A stretch of 64,000 nucleotides of DNA from contig NZ_CP011518.2 of assembly GCF_000972785.3 (NCBI RefSeq), positions 62,001 through 126,000 on the forward strand, written 5' to 3'. The stretch is from Pandoraea oxalativorans (lineage in GTDB: Bacteria; Pseudomonadota; Gammaproteobacteria; Burkholderiales; Burkholderiaceae). Below, in pieces: positions 1 through 9,949 of the stretch. The notes under the pieces were generated by a model. The model had not been told where the DNA came from and did not search any database. It was given only the letters and a program-made list of their open reading frames with translations. The position numbers were made by a program, and so were the translations under genes. Within the stretch, counting starts at the first letter, position 1. Each line of letters opens with the position of its first letter.

Positions 1-678
1 CGCAGCCTCCAGGAGCAAATTCTGGTGCACGTAGACTGTATGGGCCAGGAGGTACCTGTGCGCACCCTTTAGGAGCTCGCCGGCCTTCACGCTAGCTGCC
101 GCCGACGCGTGGCACGCGTCCGCAGCCATTCTGGGCAACTTAAGCAGCGTGTAGGCGTCCTTAGCCCAGCCGTAGGTTTTTTCCGCCTCCGCGTACTTCT
201 GAGCCTCCATGCTATTATTTGCTTTCGTCAACAAGGTGTCTACGGCCAAAGCACGCCGGTCTTCAAGCGTGAAGTATTTCGCAAAGGAGTTGTCTGCCAC
301 GACTGTGCCGTCAAGGTTGCTCGCCAGCGCCTCTTGCCCGTAGCACGTGATCCCCCCCTTCAGCGTCTGCAGCGCCATGTCCCGCCTTCCCGGAATCGAA
401 CTCGAGTCCGCCCCCGCTGTTTCGGCGCACTTGTGAAGCGCCAGGTTGGCGAAGGCCTTCACGCCGCTGGCGTGATCGCCGCCGTAAAAGAGCAGGTCCC
501 AGAGGAACGCCCCAATTGACATTTTTGAGATTGCCTCATAGGCATTTTTGACGGTCTCCGGCTTTGAAAAGTCAACCGTCTTGAGCAGGGCATCGATCCG
601 CTCGGCACTTGTTTCGGGAGCGTACCGCATGGCAGGGCCTGCGACGCTTAAGGGGGGCAAAACTTTGGGGAGGGACAT
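1..678 (-). CDS. Helical-repeat putative effector, N-terminal part (cut by window edge)
   Basis: Open frame of 226 codons running off base 1. The start is the ATG at 678-676, preceded by GGAGCC seven bases upstream. The first ~150 residues match the N-terminal domain of the proteins at 7814-9664 and 14540-16432: a segment with WD and a Gly pair (WDLLFYGGD), an IPGRRD segment, and KYFTLEDRR before the repeats. The last ~70 visible residues begin Ala/Tyr-rich helical repeats (AEAEKTYGWAKDAYTLLKL). The C-terminal repeats lie outside the window. No signal peptide or membrane segment is visible. The family looks like an alpha-SNAP/TPR-type scaffold. A secreted host-interaction role is inference from context. 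Confidence 0.7.
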   Translation of the reverse strand, partial: MSLPKVLPPLSVAGPAMRYAPETSAERIDALLKTVDFSKPETVKNAYEAISKMSIGAFLWDLLFYGGDHASGVKAFANLALHKCAETAGADSSSIPGRRDMALQTLKGGITCYGQEALASNLDGTVVADNSFAKYFTLEDRRALAVDTLLTKANNSMEAQKYAEAEKTYGWAKDAYTLLKLPRMAADACHASAAASVKAGELLKGAHRYLLAHTVYVHQNLLLEAA

Positions 679-959
679 AAGAAGGCTCCGGGCACAGATA
701 TGAGTAAAGTATGTTTAATAGCACGGTCAGAAGCCCGGCATTTCGGTATTCCGGTCAAAACATGTGTAACGGGAAAATAATAGACGACCTCTGGCTTCTG
801 CCGGCGGCGCACGCTGATTCGCGGTGAGATCGTGACCTGATGACCTCGGAGGGCTTACGGCCTTCCCCCGGATCACGTTCACCGTGTGTTTCTATCGGAG
901 TGGGTCGTGCGTCGCCTCATGAAACCAGGCGGCCCGCCTGCAGCCAGGCCCCGGGCGGC

Positions 960-1300
960 GCCGATACCGTGCTTATCTCGGGAAAACCAGCCCGGCGCCG
1001 GATAACGTCATCAAAGCGCGATTTCCATGCTCACGCCCCCAACGACAAGCGGGTGACGGATATCTCCGAGGCTCAGATTCCTGCGCGAAAGGTATCTCTG
1101 TCACCCATGATCGACTGCTTCGATGGCATGATCGTCAGCGGGTCGATGGGCACAGGCCCTGACGCAAAGCGCGTGACTACCATGGTGGGTGCGGCTATCG
1201 AGACCGTGACTGAAGAAGATAAAACGCCGATCGTGCATTGCGATCGGGGTGGCCACTACCGTTGGTCCGGCCGGATATCGCGGCGTGTAAAGGCTATGCC
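960..1300 (+). pseudogene. IS3-type OrfB (DDE transposase) remnant
   Basis: The plus strand encodes a short stretch typical of IS3-family OrfB: a DIS.. segment, then LSPMIDCFDGMIVS with the second strand of the RNase H fold, and VHCDRGGHYRW corresponding to the usual HSDRG.HYRWP block with the second catalytic Asp. The upstream part (RRRITSSKRDFHAHAPND) is displaced by a frameshift. There is no start or terminal Glu region. It abuts an oppositely oriented IS3 remnant, so this is the scar of two colliding insertions. Confidence 0.6.
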
Positions 1301-1379
1301 GAGTCCACCACCGCCGTCGGACAGACGAACCCGCGTGCCATCGGAATGTATGTCGTCTCGAGTGCGAACACCCGTTTGG

Positions 1380-1965
1380 CGCTCGCGCTTCATGCCGCGC
1401 AGCAGGTACGGCAGGACCTTGTGCGGTGCGTTGCGCCGACTCGTGGTCGGCTTGCAGTACAGCGTCTCTACGCCCATACGCTTCATGAGCGCGTGCACGC
1501 GGCGGCGGCCAACCTCGTGGCCCTCCCGGCGCAACAGGCGCGCCGGCATCTACGCACCGGCGAACGGAAACTCCATGTGCCGTTCGTCGATTCACCGCAT
1601 CAGCAACGGTTCGGCTTCGCTGACCGGCTGCGCCCTGTCATACGCGCTTGATCTCGCGATACGGTCAAGCCGAACTTGCTGCAAAACCGGTAATGCGTGG
1701 CCACGGTCGATCATCTTTTTGCGCTCAACAATCCCGCCTTGTCGAGCGCGCTGCTTAAAAAATCATTTTCCAGCGTGAGCTGGCCGATCTTGGCATGCAA
1801 CGTCGTCACGTCTACTGCAAGTGCCGTTTCCATTCCGTGATCTGGTTCGAATGCACACCGAACTGCTGTGCTGGTTCAGCCGGCGTGCGTTGGCCCTTGA
1901 CGGCCGCCAGAGCCACTTTTGCCTTGAACGCAGCTGAGTGCGTGCGTCGGGTCCTCTTCGTCAGT
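1380..1965 (-). pseudogene. IS3 family OrfA/OrfB remnant
   Basis: The minus strand carries the end of an IS3 OrfA (AAFKAKVALAAVKGQRT, then HAKIGQLTLENDFL, ending LLSAKR) followed by the N-terminal half of OrfB (MIDRGHALPVLQQ, EFPFAGA, RLLRREGHEVGRRRVHALMKRMG, YPYLLRG in the family; here LPYLLRGMKRE). The frame is broken by several stops and shifts, and the DDE domain is missing. The order OrfA then OrfB and the HTH-like motif make the family call reasonably safe. It is non-functional. Confidence 0.65.
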
Positions 1966-2400
1966 TCCTCGGTCCCTTTGCCTGCATTACCGCTGGCTCG
2001 GGCCCCGGTCGTTCCACGTATTTCGCCGTCCGAATTCGCGCAGCCACCTCGCCGCTATAGCGGCGCTTTTCTGATTTTATCTCGAGGCTTTCCGTTACCT
2101 CTGCCGGAAAACTCCGTCCGATCACCGTTTCGCCCGCTTTGTCGGACGGCGGCCTGCGCGCCGCCCCTTGCGAACTCGGGGGGGCGTGGGCGGCGCAAGG
2201 GCGAACCGGGGGAGGGCGGCCGCCGGCGACGGCACGCGCCTCAGGTATTCACCCGATAGTGGCCCTGCCGGTGCGACCGATAATGACTGCGAAGACCTGC
2301 CTGGCCGCGTAACGGCATCATGGCTGACGATTGCCGCGTTGGCGCGTCGTCAACCAAACAACCGGTCGATACGGCAACGAGGCACTATTGAGGATGCTTT
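1966..2400. other. Region without recognisable gene
   Basis: About 430 bases of GC-rich sequence between the IS3 remnant and the next gene. No convincing reading frame, repeat or terminator was recognised. The last bases supply the ribosome-binding site (GAGG, nine bases before the ATG at 2401). Confidence 0.4.
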
Positions 2401-3153
2401 ATGGATATTCCGTTTACTCGGCTGTCGCAGCTTAGCGTCACGCGCACCCCACTTCTGTCCAGTCCCATTACGCGCACGCCAGAGGGCGTCCGTGAGTTTG
2501 TCGAGAACTTTAGCGCCATGGGGCGCGCCGACCGGGCCTGGGACTGTTTGATATCGTCGTTATTTTACAAGACGAGTAAGAAAGAGCTCCTTGTCGCCAT
2601 CGCCGTCAACAAGGTGGCGTTGCTCCAAGGCGGTCTTGAACTTCTGGAGGACTCGAGGAATCAGTGCAGGGGTCCGGGGCAGCGTCTGGAAGATTTCACA
2701 TACTACGCCGATTTACTGCTATCCGAGTTGAGACCCGAGGGGCGCGCCGAACTGTTATCGGGGCCGCCTGAGCTGAATAAATTCATGACACCCTTCATAA
2801 CCTTACCGCGAACGACGGACGGTATCAGCATTGTCTTGGTGCCCGTATCTTCTTGGTTTCGCGACCGTCACCACGGTGAAGACTGGCGGCTAACGCAAGC
2901 TGACATGGCGGGCTGGAGGAAGCAAAATGATGACAAAGTGTACAGCTTCATCCGCGAGCTGGCAAACTTCGACCGCGGGCACCTTCAAAGAACAGTACGC
3001 CCGGCTCTCTGTCGCATCACGCACATGATTGCTGGAACAAATGAAGACGGCAAGTGGCCCGAAAATTGCACCGACACGGACAGGGCGAACCGACCGCTTT
3101 GTGAGAGGATCGCTGATAGACATCTTGTTTGGCCCAAACTCAACGTGCGATGA
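2401..3153 (+). CDS. Hypothetical protein, short member of the helical-repeat effector family
   Basis: A 250-residue protein. The ATG at 2401 has GAGG nine bases upstream. The N-terminus contains VTRTPLLSSP, close to YARTPLLSS in the protein at 7814-9664. The next ~90 residues follow the family pattern (a Met-Gly segment, WD, a long helical block, a G-P-G-Q-R segment where relatives have IPG-R). Unlike relatives it has no Ala/Tyr-rich repeats. The C-terminal 120 residues are polar with no recognised domain. It may be a degenerate or repeat-less paralogue. No signal peptide or membrane segment is visible and the function is unknown. Confidence 0.6.
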   Translation: MDIPFTRLSQLSVTRTPLLSSPITRTPEGVREFVENFSAMGRADRAWDCLISSLFYKTSKKELLVAIAVNKVALLQGGLELLEDSRNQCRGPGQRLEDFTYYADLLLSELRPEGRAELLSGPPELNKFMTPFITLPRTTDGISIVLVPVSSWFRDRHHGEDWRLTQADMAGWRKQNDDKVYSFIRELANFDRGHLQRTVRPALCRITHMIAGTNEDGKWPENCTDTDRANRPLCERIADRHLVWPKLNVR

Positions 3154-3313
3154 GCGGGGGTCCCCGTTTCGGGGTATTGTCGGCGTTGTCAACTTATTGC
3201 CGGTTGACCCTACACCCGAATTAGTACCGATCAGAAGTAGAAATTTTCGGCTTCGGGGTTTCGTCCGTCAAGGCGCGCTGCCGCGCCCGACGGGCGAATC
3301 CGGCGGGGGTCTG

Positions 3314-4112
3314 TCACTGTAATGCGGCGTGGGGACGGCTCTCGTTATAGTACTGTCGCCAAGCGGCGATTTTGCCTCGGGCGTCGTCCAGCGACAAGAA
3401 CCAATGCTCGTTCAGCTACTCCTGTCGGAAGCGCCCGTTGAAGCGCTCGACCTTGGCGTTGTCGGTCGGTGTTCCCGGTCGACTGAAATCGAGTTCGACG
3501 ACGCCGTGTTCGTAAGCCCACCGGTCCATCGCCTTCGAGATAAATTCGCTACCGTTATCGACTTTGATCGTCTGCGGCACGCCGCGCTCAGCCACAATCA
3601 TCGTCAGGACTCGCACGACGTCCTCTCCCTTCAAGCTCTGCCCGGCATCGATGGCCAAGCTCTCCCGCGTGCAGTTGTCGACCACTGTCAGAGCACGTAA
3701 GCGTCTGCCGTCAAACAATGCGTCGGTGACGAAGTCTATGCTCCATATCTCATTGATGGCCGTGACGATGCTTTTGGGCTGGCGCAACCGCGCTGACTTG
3801 TTTCGCTTCGGCCGCGTATGCCGCAGCGATAAACCCTCGGCCCGATAGAGCCGATAGACCCGTTTGTGGTTGTCCTGCCAGCCTTGGCGCTGCAACATCA
3901 CGTGAACACGGCGATAGTCGTAATGCACGCGAATCTAGGCAATCTCTTTGATGCGCGCAAGCAATGCCGACGAGTCCCGAGCCACCGATTGGTATCCGTA
4001 CAGTGACCTCGACATGCGAAATAACGCGCACACTTCGGTCAGGCTTGCCCGATACCGATCACGCAACTCGTCGATCAGTGCCTGTTTGCGAGAGGGCGTC
4101 AGCGCTGGACCC
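3314..4112 (-). pseudogene. IS3 family (IS407-like) OrfB transposase, decayed
   Basis: Reading the minus strand gives nearly a whole OrfB: LTPSRKQALIDELRDRY, SRSLYGYQS, then HYDYRRVHVMLQRQGW, a WSIDFVTDAL block (first Asp), KVDNGSEF (second Asp), TDNAKVERFNG (Glu), and NEHWF...RPHAAL near the end. Two in-frame TAG codons interrupt it, one before the HYDYRR block and one after FNGRFRQE. OrfA is gone, replaced by the IS5 remnant at 4142. The DDE residues survive, but the gene cannot make a full protein. Confidence 0.75.
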
Positions 4113-4141
4113 TGCCCCGATTCACGTACAGCAGGAATTTG

Positions 4142-4843
4142 TTAATTTCCTGTTTGTCCTGCCCACAGGAATTCAGGGGAAGCGTTGCCGCAGGAGCCCG
4201 GCTTGGGCAGTCGCATGACATGTTGGCGCCGCTTGCGAAATTGGCAATCCAACGGCGTGTGGGAGCGATGGCATCCGGCCTTGCTCAAGCGCCTGCGCGA
4301 GCATGAGCGGATCGGCTGGGGCGGCCCTAGCGCTGGATGACGCCTGCGTATCGAGCTTTTGGTGGGAAAACAGACGCGGCCGAACCCCACAAATCGAGGC
4401 AAACTCGGCGGCAAGCGTCACTTGATTGTCGACAAGCGAGGCGTGCGCCTGGCGCCGCCGGTCACGGGAGCCAATCGCCACGACTCGATGGTGTTCGAGG
4501 CGCTCGTTGACGCGATACCGAGCGTGTGCCGGGCCTCAGTGGCCGCCCCCGTTGCCGTCCTGACAACTGCACGCAGTCAAGGGCCATGACTTTGCCTGTT
4601 GACGACAGCCCTTACACAAGCGGGGCATCATTGCCCGGGTTGCTCGTCGAGGCATCGAGAAGAACGACCGCCTTGGCAACATCGGTGGGTCGTCGAGCGT
4701 ATGCATGTGTGCCTGGCTTGCTGGGCTTGGGCAAGTTGCGCATCCGCGTCGCGCGATCTATTCACGCTCCTCTCGCTTTGCTTTTCCTCGCTCGCGCCGT
4801 TATCTGGACTCGCCTCGTTGACCGGTTTTGTTAACCGCGCTTA
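4142..4843 (+). pseudogene. IS5 family (IS1031-like) transposase remnant
   Basis: Fragments in shifting frames match IS5/IS427-type transposases: FVLPTGIQGK, WERWHPALLKRLREHE, then RGKLGGKRHLIVDKRGVRL, VTGANRHDSMVFEALVDAIP, and near the end a shifted HRWVVER block with L-rich FVNR end. At least three frameshifts separate these pieces. The remnant ends beside the 3' end of the recombinase gene on the other strand. A second remnant of a related element lies at 31930-32420 in the opposite orientation. Confidence 0.65.
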
Positions 4844-6994
4844 GTAGCGCGCTGCGTCGCGCGCCCCGCCGACGGCCTTCAGGAAGGCCTCGGCTTCCCG
4901 GAATTGCCGCGCAATCTCGGCCGTCGCGTAGATCGAGGTGGTATCGAGTGACTCGTGGCCGGCGAAGTTGCGCGCACTCTCCAGACTCATACCCTGCGCC
5001 AGCGCATGCGAGACAAAGGTGTGGCGCAGCCAGTGGGGACTGACCTGTGCTAAGGCCTGTGCATACGGGGCGTGCTCTCGTTGCGCCAAGGTCGCGGCCG
5101 TCGCGAAGAAGCGCTTGATCGCTTTGTATAACTGGTCGGGATGGATCGGTTTGGCCTGCCGGGCGAGCCGGGCCAGGGCGGCGGCCGCGTCGCCGCCCGC
5201 CGCGCCCGCTTCGCGTCGCACGCGACCGATATCGCGCTTATCGGGTAGCGCCGGGATCAGGGGCGTGCTGGCCGGGCAGGCGAGCGGATCACGCGGCAAG
5301 CCGCGCGAGGCGAGGTAGTCCCCGAGCGCGGCCAGCACCGTGGGCACCAGCGGAATGAAGCGCTCCTTGGCACCTTTACCGACCACGCGTAGTAGAGGAA
5401 TGCGCCCGAGCTCGACGCCCGCGTAGCGCTCGCCAATGTCGTCGGTAAAGGCGCCCGCGAGCTCGGCGCGGCGCAGGCCGGTGCTGTAGGCCAAGATCAA
5501 GATGAAGCGCATCCGGGCGGCGGCGGCCGAATCGGGCAAGGTGTCGAGCACCCGCATGACAAATGCCCAAGCCTCATGGGTGAGCGCGTGCTCGGCCTTG
5601 ATGCGCGGCCGGGCCGCGACGCGTCGCGCGTGGCCGGCCTCATCGGTGCTCGTGCCGAGGAACACCTTGACCTTGGCAAACGCGTTGTGATCCAGGTACT
5701 GCGCGTTCACCAGATCGCCAAAGCACTTCTTCAAGGCACCGAGCGCATCCTGCCGACTCTTGAGCGCCAACGGCCCACGAAACGGCCGCCATGCCGGCGC
5801 GTGGCGCGGCACCGCGCGGTGCATCACCCAGCGCTCCGTGGGCTGCGGATTGACCAAAAAGACATTGATGTAGTCGCGCGCATCGTTGATATCGAGGCTC
5901 GAGAGTGCCTTGCCCTTGGCAAAGATGGCCCACAGCAGCAGGCGTTCGGCCTCCGTGTGGTACTTCGCCCGGGTGTTCGCGTTTTCGTAGTCGGCCAGCC
6001 AGAAGTGGATCGCCTGCAGGTCGTGGTGCGCGCCGCTGTTGTTCTTGACGCGGTTGCGGTTGGCGCCGTCGGCGCCGTCGAGCGCCCGGGGAGGGCGCAA
6101 AAACTCCAAGGGGACGATACCGGTGGCGGCCTCGCGCGTGAGCTGCGGCACGCCGGCCGCGTGCGCGGACGGATGGGTCACCGCCCGCTGCGTGAGCGCG
6201 AGGCCCGGCACGTCGCGATAGTGCTCGAGCCAGGCCGTGATGCGGCGTGCGCCAATCTCGCCCAGGCGCGGCACATGGCGGTACCAGCGGTAGCCCCCCG
6301 CGTTGATCGTCTCGACCAACTGGCCGATCGTGGCAATGCCCACGTCGGTGAGACGCAGCGCCACCGCCGTGTCGAACCAGCCGAGCACATGGTGCTCGCG
6401 CTTCGGATCCTCCACCAGCAAGCGCGAGAGCGCCTCGAGCGCGGCCATTTGCTTGGCGCGCAGGCGCGCGTTGCGCTGCTGACGGCGCAGCGTCGCGGCC
6501 GCGTCGCCGCCCTGCGTCGCGAACCGCTCGTGGAACAGCGCGAGCAACTCCTTCTCGGTATAGAAGCCGTGCGGATCGTGATCGGCCGCGAAGTCCTCCA
6601 ATGAGGGCTGCGCGGCGGCGGCGGGGGCCGCGCAGCCCGACGCCGATGCTGTCGCGGCCAGCACCGCCGGGCGGAGCGCGAGCAGCCGCGCGGTGGCGAA
6701 GTCTTGGCGTTTGCGCGCGGCCGCGACGAACGCGGTGACGAGCCAGGCGCGCGTGCCGGCCGCTTTGCGGGCGTCACGGCCGAACTCCAGGTACCGGTCG
6801 GCCAGCTCGGTCAGGGCCAGCCCCTCCAGGTAGCCCCGGAAAAACGCCAAATGTTGCAGGCCGATCCGCCGCTCCGGCGCCGGGGTACGCCGCGCCTCGC
6901 GCAGCCGTCGGCGGGGGGCGGCCCCCGGCGCGCTCGCCGGCGGCGCGGGCGTGTCGCGAAACACAACGTCCTGAACCTCGGGGGGGCGGGGCAT
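4841..6994 (-). CDS. Tyrosine recombinase / phage-integrase family protein (DUF3701-type)
   Basis: A 717-residue site-specific recombinase. The C-terminal ~250 residues hold the tyrosine-recombinase core: Arg in STGLRRAEL (R508), Lys in KGAKERF (~K544), H-x-x-R in HWLRHTF (H654, R657), His in GHESL (H680) and the nucleophile in SIYATAE (Y689). The long N-terminal half (LQHLAFFRGYLEGLAL..., LGWFDTAVALRL..., HVPRLGEIGARRI) matches the DUF3701 region typical of large Burkholderia integrase-like proteins. All catalytic residues are intact. A GAGGACAC sequence precedes the ATG. It may mobilise part of this region, but its substrate site is unknown. A perfect inverted repeat sits 190 bases upstream. 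Confidence 0.85.
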   Translation of the reverse strand: MPRPPEVQDVVFRDTPAPPASAPGAAPRRRLREARRTPAPERRIGLQHLAFFRGYLEGLALTELADRYLEFGRDARKAAGTRAWLVTAFVAAARKRQDFATARLLALRPAVLAATASASGCAAPAAAAQPSLEDFAADHDPHGFYTEKELLALFHERFATQGGDAAATLRRQQRNARLRAKQMAALEALSRLLVEDPKREHHVLGWFDTAVALRLTDVGIATIGQLVETINAGGYRWYRHVPRLGEIGARRITAWLEHYRDVPGLALTQRAVTHPSAHAAGVPQLTREAATGIVPLEFLRPPRALDGADGANRNRVKNNSGAHHDLQAIHFWLADYENANTRAKYHTEAERLLLWAIFAKGKALSSLDINDARDYINVFLVNPQPTERWVMHRAVPRHAPAWRPFRGPLALKSRQDALGALKKCFGDLVNAQYLDHNAFAKVKVFLGTSTDEAGHARRVAARPRIKAEHALTHEAWAFVMRVLDTLPDSAAAARMRFILILAYSTGLRRAELAGAFTDDIGERYAGVELGRIPLLRVVGKGAKERFIPLVPTVLAALGDYLASRGLPRDPLACPASTPLIPALPDKRDIGRVRREAGAAGGDAAAALARLARQAKPIHPDQLYKAIKRFFATAATLAQREHAPYAQALAQVSPHWLRHTFVSHALAQGMSLESARNFAGHESLDTTSIYATAEIARQFREAEAFLKAVGGARDAARY

Positions 6995-7175
6995 CCTGTG
7001 TCCTCAAAAACGGGCGGTGGGGCCATCGGGCGGCGCGTGCCGGGCTGTGGCAGGCGGCCGTCGGCGGCTTGCGTCGGCGGCTTGCGTCGGCGGCCGGCGT
7101 CGCGTCGTCCGGCGCGCGCGCCACCCCTGACGGGGCGGGGCTCGGGCTGAGCGACACTGAGAATATACCTATTTT

Positions 7176-7225
7176 GTCGAAAAAAATGAAGGGTCGCATA
7201 GTTAAAGCTATGCGACCCTTCATTT
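7176..7225 (-). terminator. 18-bp perfect inverted repeat with T-tract (terminator or recombination site)
   Basis: The arms at 7184-7201 and 7208-7225 are exact inverted repeats around a 6-base centre (TTAAAG). Read on the minus strand, the hairpin is followed by a run of T, as in an intrinsic terminator for transcripts coming from the repeat-protein gene at 7814-9664. The geometry of two arms with a 6-base spacer also resembles a crossover site for a tyrosine recombinase, and such a gene lies just downstream. The sequence alone cannot decide between the two. Confidence 0.6.
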
Positions 7226-7813
7226 AAGGTTTCGGCAAAAACCGACCCGTCGCGGGGCAGGCGGCGACCGCTCCCGGCGCGCCCGGCCGTGCGCCGCCCG
7301 CGCAGGGCGACGGCTGCGCCCGCAGGCGCCGCGTCGGTCCCCCCGTGCAGGGACACCGGCTCACCTCTTCAGGCCCCCCGGCGGTGAGCGACACCCGGCA
7401 CGCGGATTCGCCCGAGCCAAGCGATGGCTGACGGTATTTCTCCCGCTGTTACGCGGGGCGGACGCAACGACCCCGCCGCGGCCGTGAGCCGCGGCTTCGG
7501 CACCCCCGTGCCGCCAAGGCCCGGTCACGACGCTCGTGATGGTGTTGCCGCCTCCATTCGGGGGCGAAGCGCCGCACGTGCGCACGGTCGTCCCCGTCGT
7601 AGGGTGGGCGCCTTGGGTCGCGCACCGTTCGGTTTAATCGCTCCGCGTCGGCGGCGGCAAGGGGCCACCCGAGCGGGCACCCGAGCCGCACCGTGGGCAT
7701 TACCGAACCGCATGGCGGCGGGGGGGCGGGACGGGGGCGGGACGGCCCATGCCCCTCACCGCGATTGCCCGGGCCAACGCGCGCTGCGTCGGTTCGGGCA
7801 GCCCCGCGCGCCG
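7226..7813. other. Non-coding stretch
   Basis: About 590 GC-rich bases between the inverted repeat and the 3' end of the repeat-protein gene. Long open frames exist here on both strands, but they have Arg/Pro/Gly-rich compositions typical of chance frames in GC-rich DNA. No gene is supported. Confidence 0.4.
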
Positions 7814-9664
7814 TCAGGCGTCGACAGCCGGCGCGTACCGCCGCTCTTGCATATGGGCGTCGCCGATCCGCGCGTAGGCGGCCTGCTCCGTCAAGCCGGC
7901 GCGCATGTAGGCGTGCACGGCGCGCATAAGCAGCCCCGCCTGCCGGAAGGCTTGTGCGGCCCGCTCGTGCCATTGCGCCGCCTCGTGCACATCCGTGGCA
8001 CTCTCACCCGCCGTCGTGTAGAGCTCGGCGGCCGACTCGAAGTCTTGCGCGGCCCGCTCGCGCCATTGCGCCGCCCGGCGCGCATCCACGGCATGCTCGG
8101 CCGCTTTGATAAAAAGCGCCGCAGCGATCAGCAAGGCATCGGCGGCGCGCGTGGGCTTGTGCTCCGCCAGGTAGGCGCCGGCGACATGCTCGTAGCCGGT
8201 TGCCGCTTCCGCGAACAGCGCGCGCCCCAGGTAAAGGTCGGCGAGCTCGGCCCAGATTTTGCCGGCCTGCACGTGCTCCCCGATTTGCAGGCAGGCGCGG
8301 GCCGCCCGCTCATAGGCGGCCAGTTCGCCCATGCCCGCCCGCACGTAGACTTTTATGGCCTCGTCGGCTCGACCCGCATGCACCCATGCCAAGACGGCCT
8401 GCTCATGCTGCCGAATCGCCTCAAACCCGAGGGCGGCCATCTCGAAGGCGTTCTCGGCCTGTTCGTGCATCCCCTCCTGCATGGCGTAGCCGTGGGCGGC
8501 ACGTGCCCAGTTTTTTGCAGCCTTCTCGCCCTTACCCGCCCGCGCGTAGGCTTTTGCGGCACGCTCGTATTCCCCGAGCAGGACATAGCATGCCGCCGCC
8601 ATCTCGTCCGCTTGGGCCGCGTCGCCGGCCATGCCCAATTGCCGATACTCGCGTGCGGCCCGCTCGAAGGCGAGTGCGGCCGGATAGCCCGCCAGCTTCT
8701 CCAGGTAGGCGGCGGCCTCGGCCTCCCGGGCCGCAAGTTGGGCCTGCGCCGCCACGCCCGCCGTCGTGTAGGCTTGCACGGCCCGCTCGAAGTCTTGTCT
8801 GATGCGCTTGAAAGCCTCTTTGGCGGCCTGGCGCCGTCCCGCCTTCAAGTGGGCGAGGGCCACTCGGCGCAGGGCCTTCGCCGCCGAACGGGAGGCGTCC
8901 GCGGCCTCCACGATTTGCTGCGCCCTCATGTGGGCATGTACGACCCGGCGCCAGGCGCCGGCGGCCCGCTCATGCAAATTCTCCTTCGCGTAGGCCTCGG
9001 CGGCCGCTCTGGCGTCCGCGGCTGCATCCACGCAGGCGGCCTGGGCGTTGCCGGGCAGATTCGCCCGTCTGTAGGCCGCTTCCCCGAGCCGGAACGCTTC
9101 GTCGGCCGCCGTGTCGGTGGCTTCGGTCCACCTGTAAATTTGTGTGAGTGTTGCGCCGGCGAGATCGCGCAAAACTTGATCCTGTTCCATCTGCGCAACG
9201 AACCGCTGGTCCCGCCATTCGTTCATAAACATGTCGCCGACCATGCCGTGCCGGTCCTCAAGCGTGATGTACTTTTCAAAGTCGTTCTCCCCCACGCCCA
9301 CATCAAAGCTTTGCCGTAGCGCGTCTTGGGCGGTGGGCGACAGACATGTGGCCAGCGTCTTGCGTGCGGCGTCCCGGTCGGCCCGAATTAACGCAGGATT
9401 CGCGCCGATCTCCTCGGCGCATTTGTAAAAATAGAGGGTGACGAGGGCATGCAGGGACCGGGCTTTCTCACCTTTGTGAAAGACGCAGTCGATGAAGGAC
9501 GACAGCGGCCCCATGCGGGTGATTCTCACGCGGGCGTCGTGCATGGCCTGCTCGCTGTCGAAGCTGCGAGCGGTCAGCGCGGCAGCGAGGACGCCGCGTC
9601 GTCGGGACGACAGGAGCGGGGTACGCGCGTAGCCGCGAAGGGTGATGGGGGGCAAGCGCGCCAT
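7814..9664 (-). CDS. Helical-repeat putative effector (alpha-SNAP/TPR-like)
   Basis: 616 residues from the ATG at 9664-9662; a GGAACGTTC sequence lies just before it, as in its relatives. Residues ~1-150 form the shared N-terminal domain (YARTPLLSS, a Gly-rich CVFHKGEK loop, RADRDAARKTL, FEKYITLEDRHG). The rest is almost entirely ~20-residue repeats of the type AA..Y..AA..Y...G, e.g. ERAAKAYARAGKGEKAAKNW. These suggest a superhelical, alpha-SNAP/TPR-like solenoid that binds other proteins. No signal peptide, membrane segment or enzyme motif is seen. It shares architecture with 1-678 and 14540-16432. A secreted effector role is inference. The AT-rich hairpin at 7176-7225 may end its transcript. 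Confidence 0.75.
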   Translation of the reverse strand: MARLPPITLRGYARTPLLSSRRRGVLAAALTARSFDSEQAMHDARVRITRMGPLSSFIDCVFHKGEKARSLHALVTLYFYKCAEEIGANPALIRADRDAARKTLATCLSPTAQDALRQSFDVGVGENDFEKYITLEDRHGMVGDMFMNEWRDQRFVAQMEQDQVLRDLAGATLTQIYRWTEATDTAADEAFRLGEAAYRRANLPGNAQAACVDAAADARAAAEAYAKENLHERAAGAWRRVVHAHMRAQQIVEAADASRSAAKALRRVALAHLKAGRRQAAKEAFKRIRQDFERAVQAYTTAGVAAQAQLAAREAEAAAYLEKLAGYPAALAFERAAREYRQLGMAGDAAQADEMAAACYVLLGEYERAAKAYARAGKGEKAAKNWARAAHGYAMQEGMHEQAENAFEMAALGFEAIRQHEQAVLAWVHAGRADEAIKVYVRAGMGELAAYERAARACLQIGEHVQAGKIWAELADLYLGRALFAEAATGYEHVAGAYLAEHKPTRAADALLIAAALFIKAAEHAVDARRAAQWRERAAQDFESAAELYTTAGESATDVHEAAQWHERAAQAFRQAGLLMRAVHAYMRAGLTEQAAYARIGDAHMQERRYAPAVDA

Positions 9665-9949
9665 TAGAACGTTCCTTGCAGAGATCATGGGGAACCCCAT
9701 CGTTACCCCCGTCAGCCGTGCACCGCATCCGCATTTCGGCACAACCTTTCGTAAACGGCTCCGGCAACACGCACGTTGGCATTGGCGGCGGCGCCCGCCG
9801 GACGGCACTGTCACGTTGGCGGTGAGGGGGCAGAGGATAAAGCGATGAGAAAAACGACATCGAGCTATCACGGCCACCGAATGCCCCGAACGCCCCGAAC
9901 GCCGGCGTCGGGGCTTCCGCGTTCCGCTCAGCCTGCGCGAGATCGACGC

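Noticed and set aside
5576..6604. A 342-codon open frame antisense to the recombinase
   Set aside because: Mirror frame of a high-GC gene whose sense strand has all catalytic residues.
7424..9319. A 631-codon open frame on the plus strand
   Set aside because: It lies opposite the repeat-protein gene and is open only because the repeats have few stop-creating codons in antisense. Arg/Gly/His-rich, no motif.
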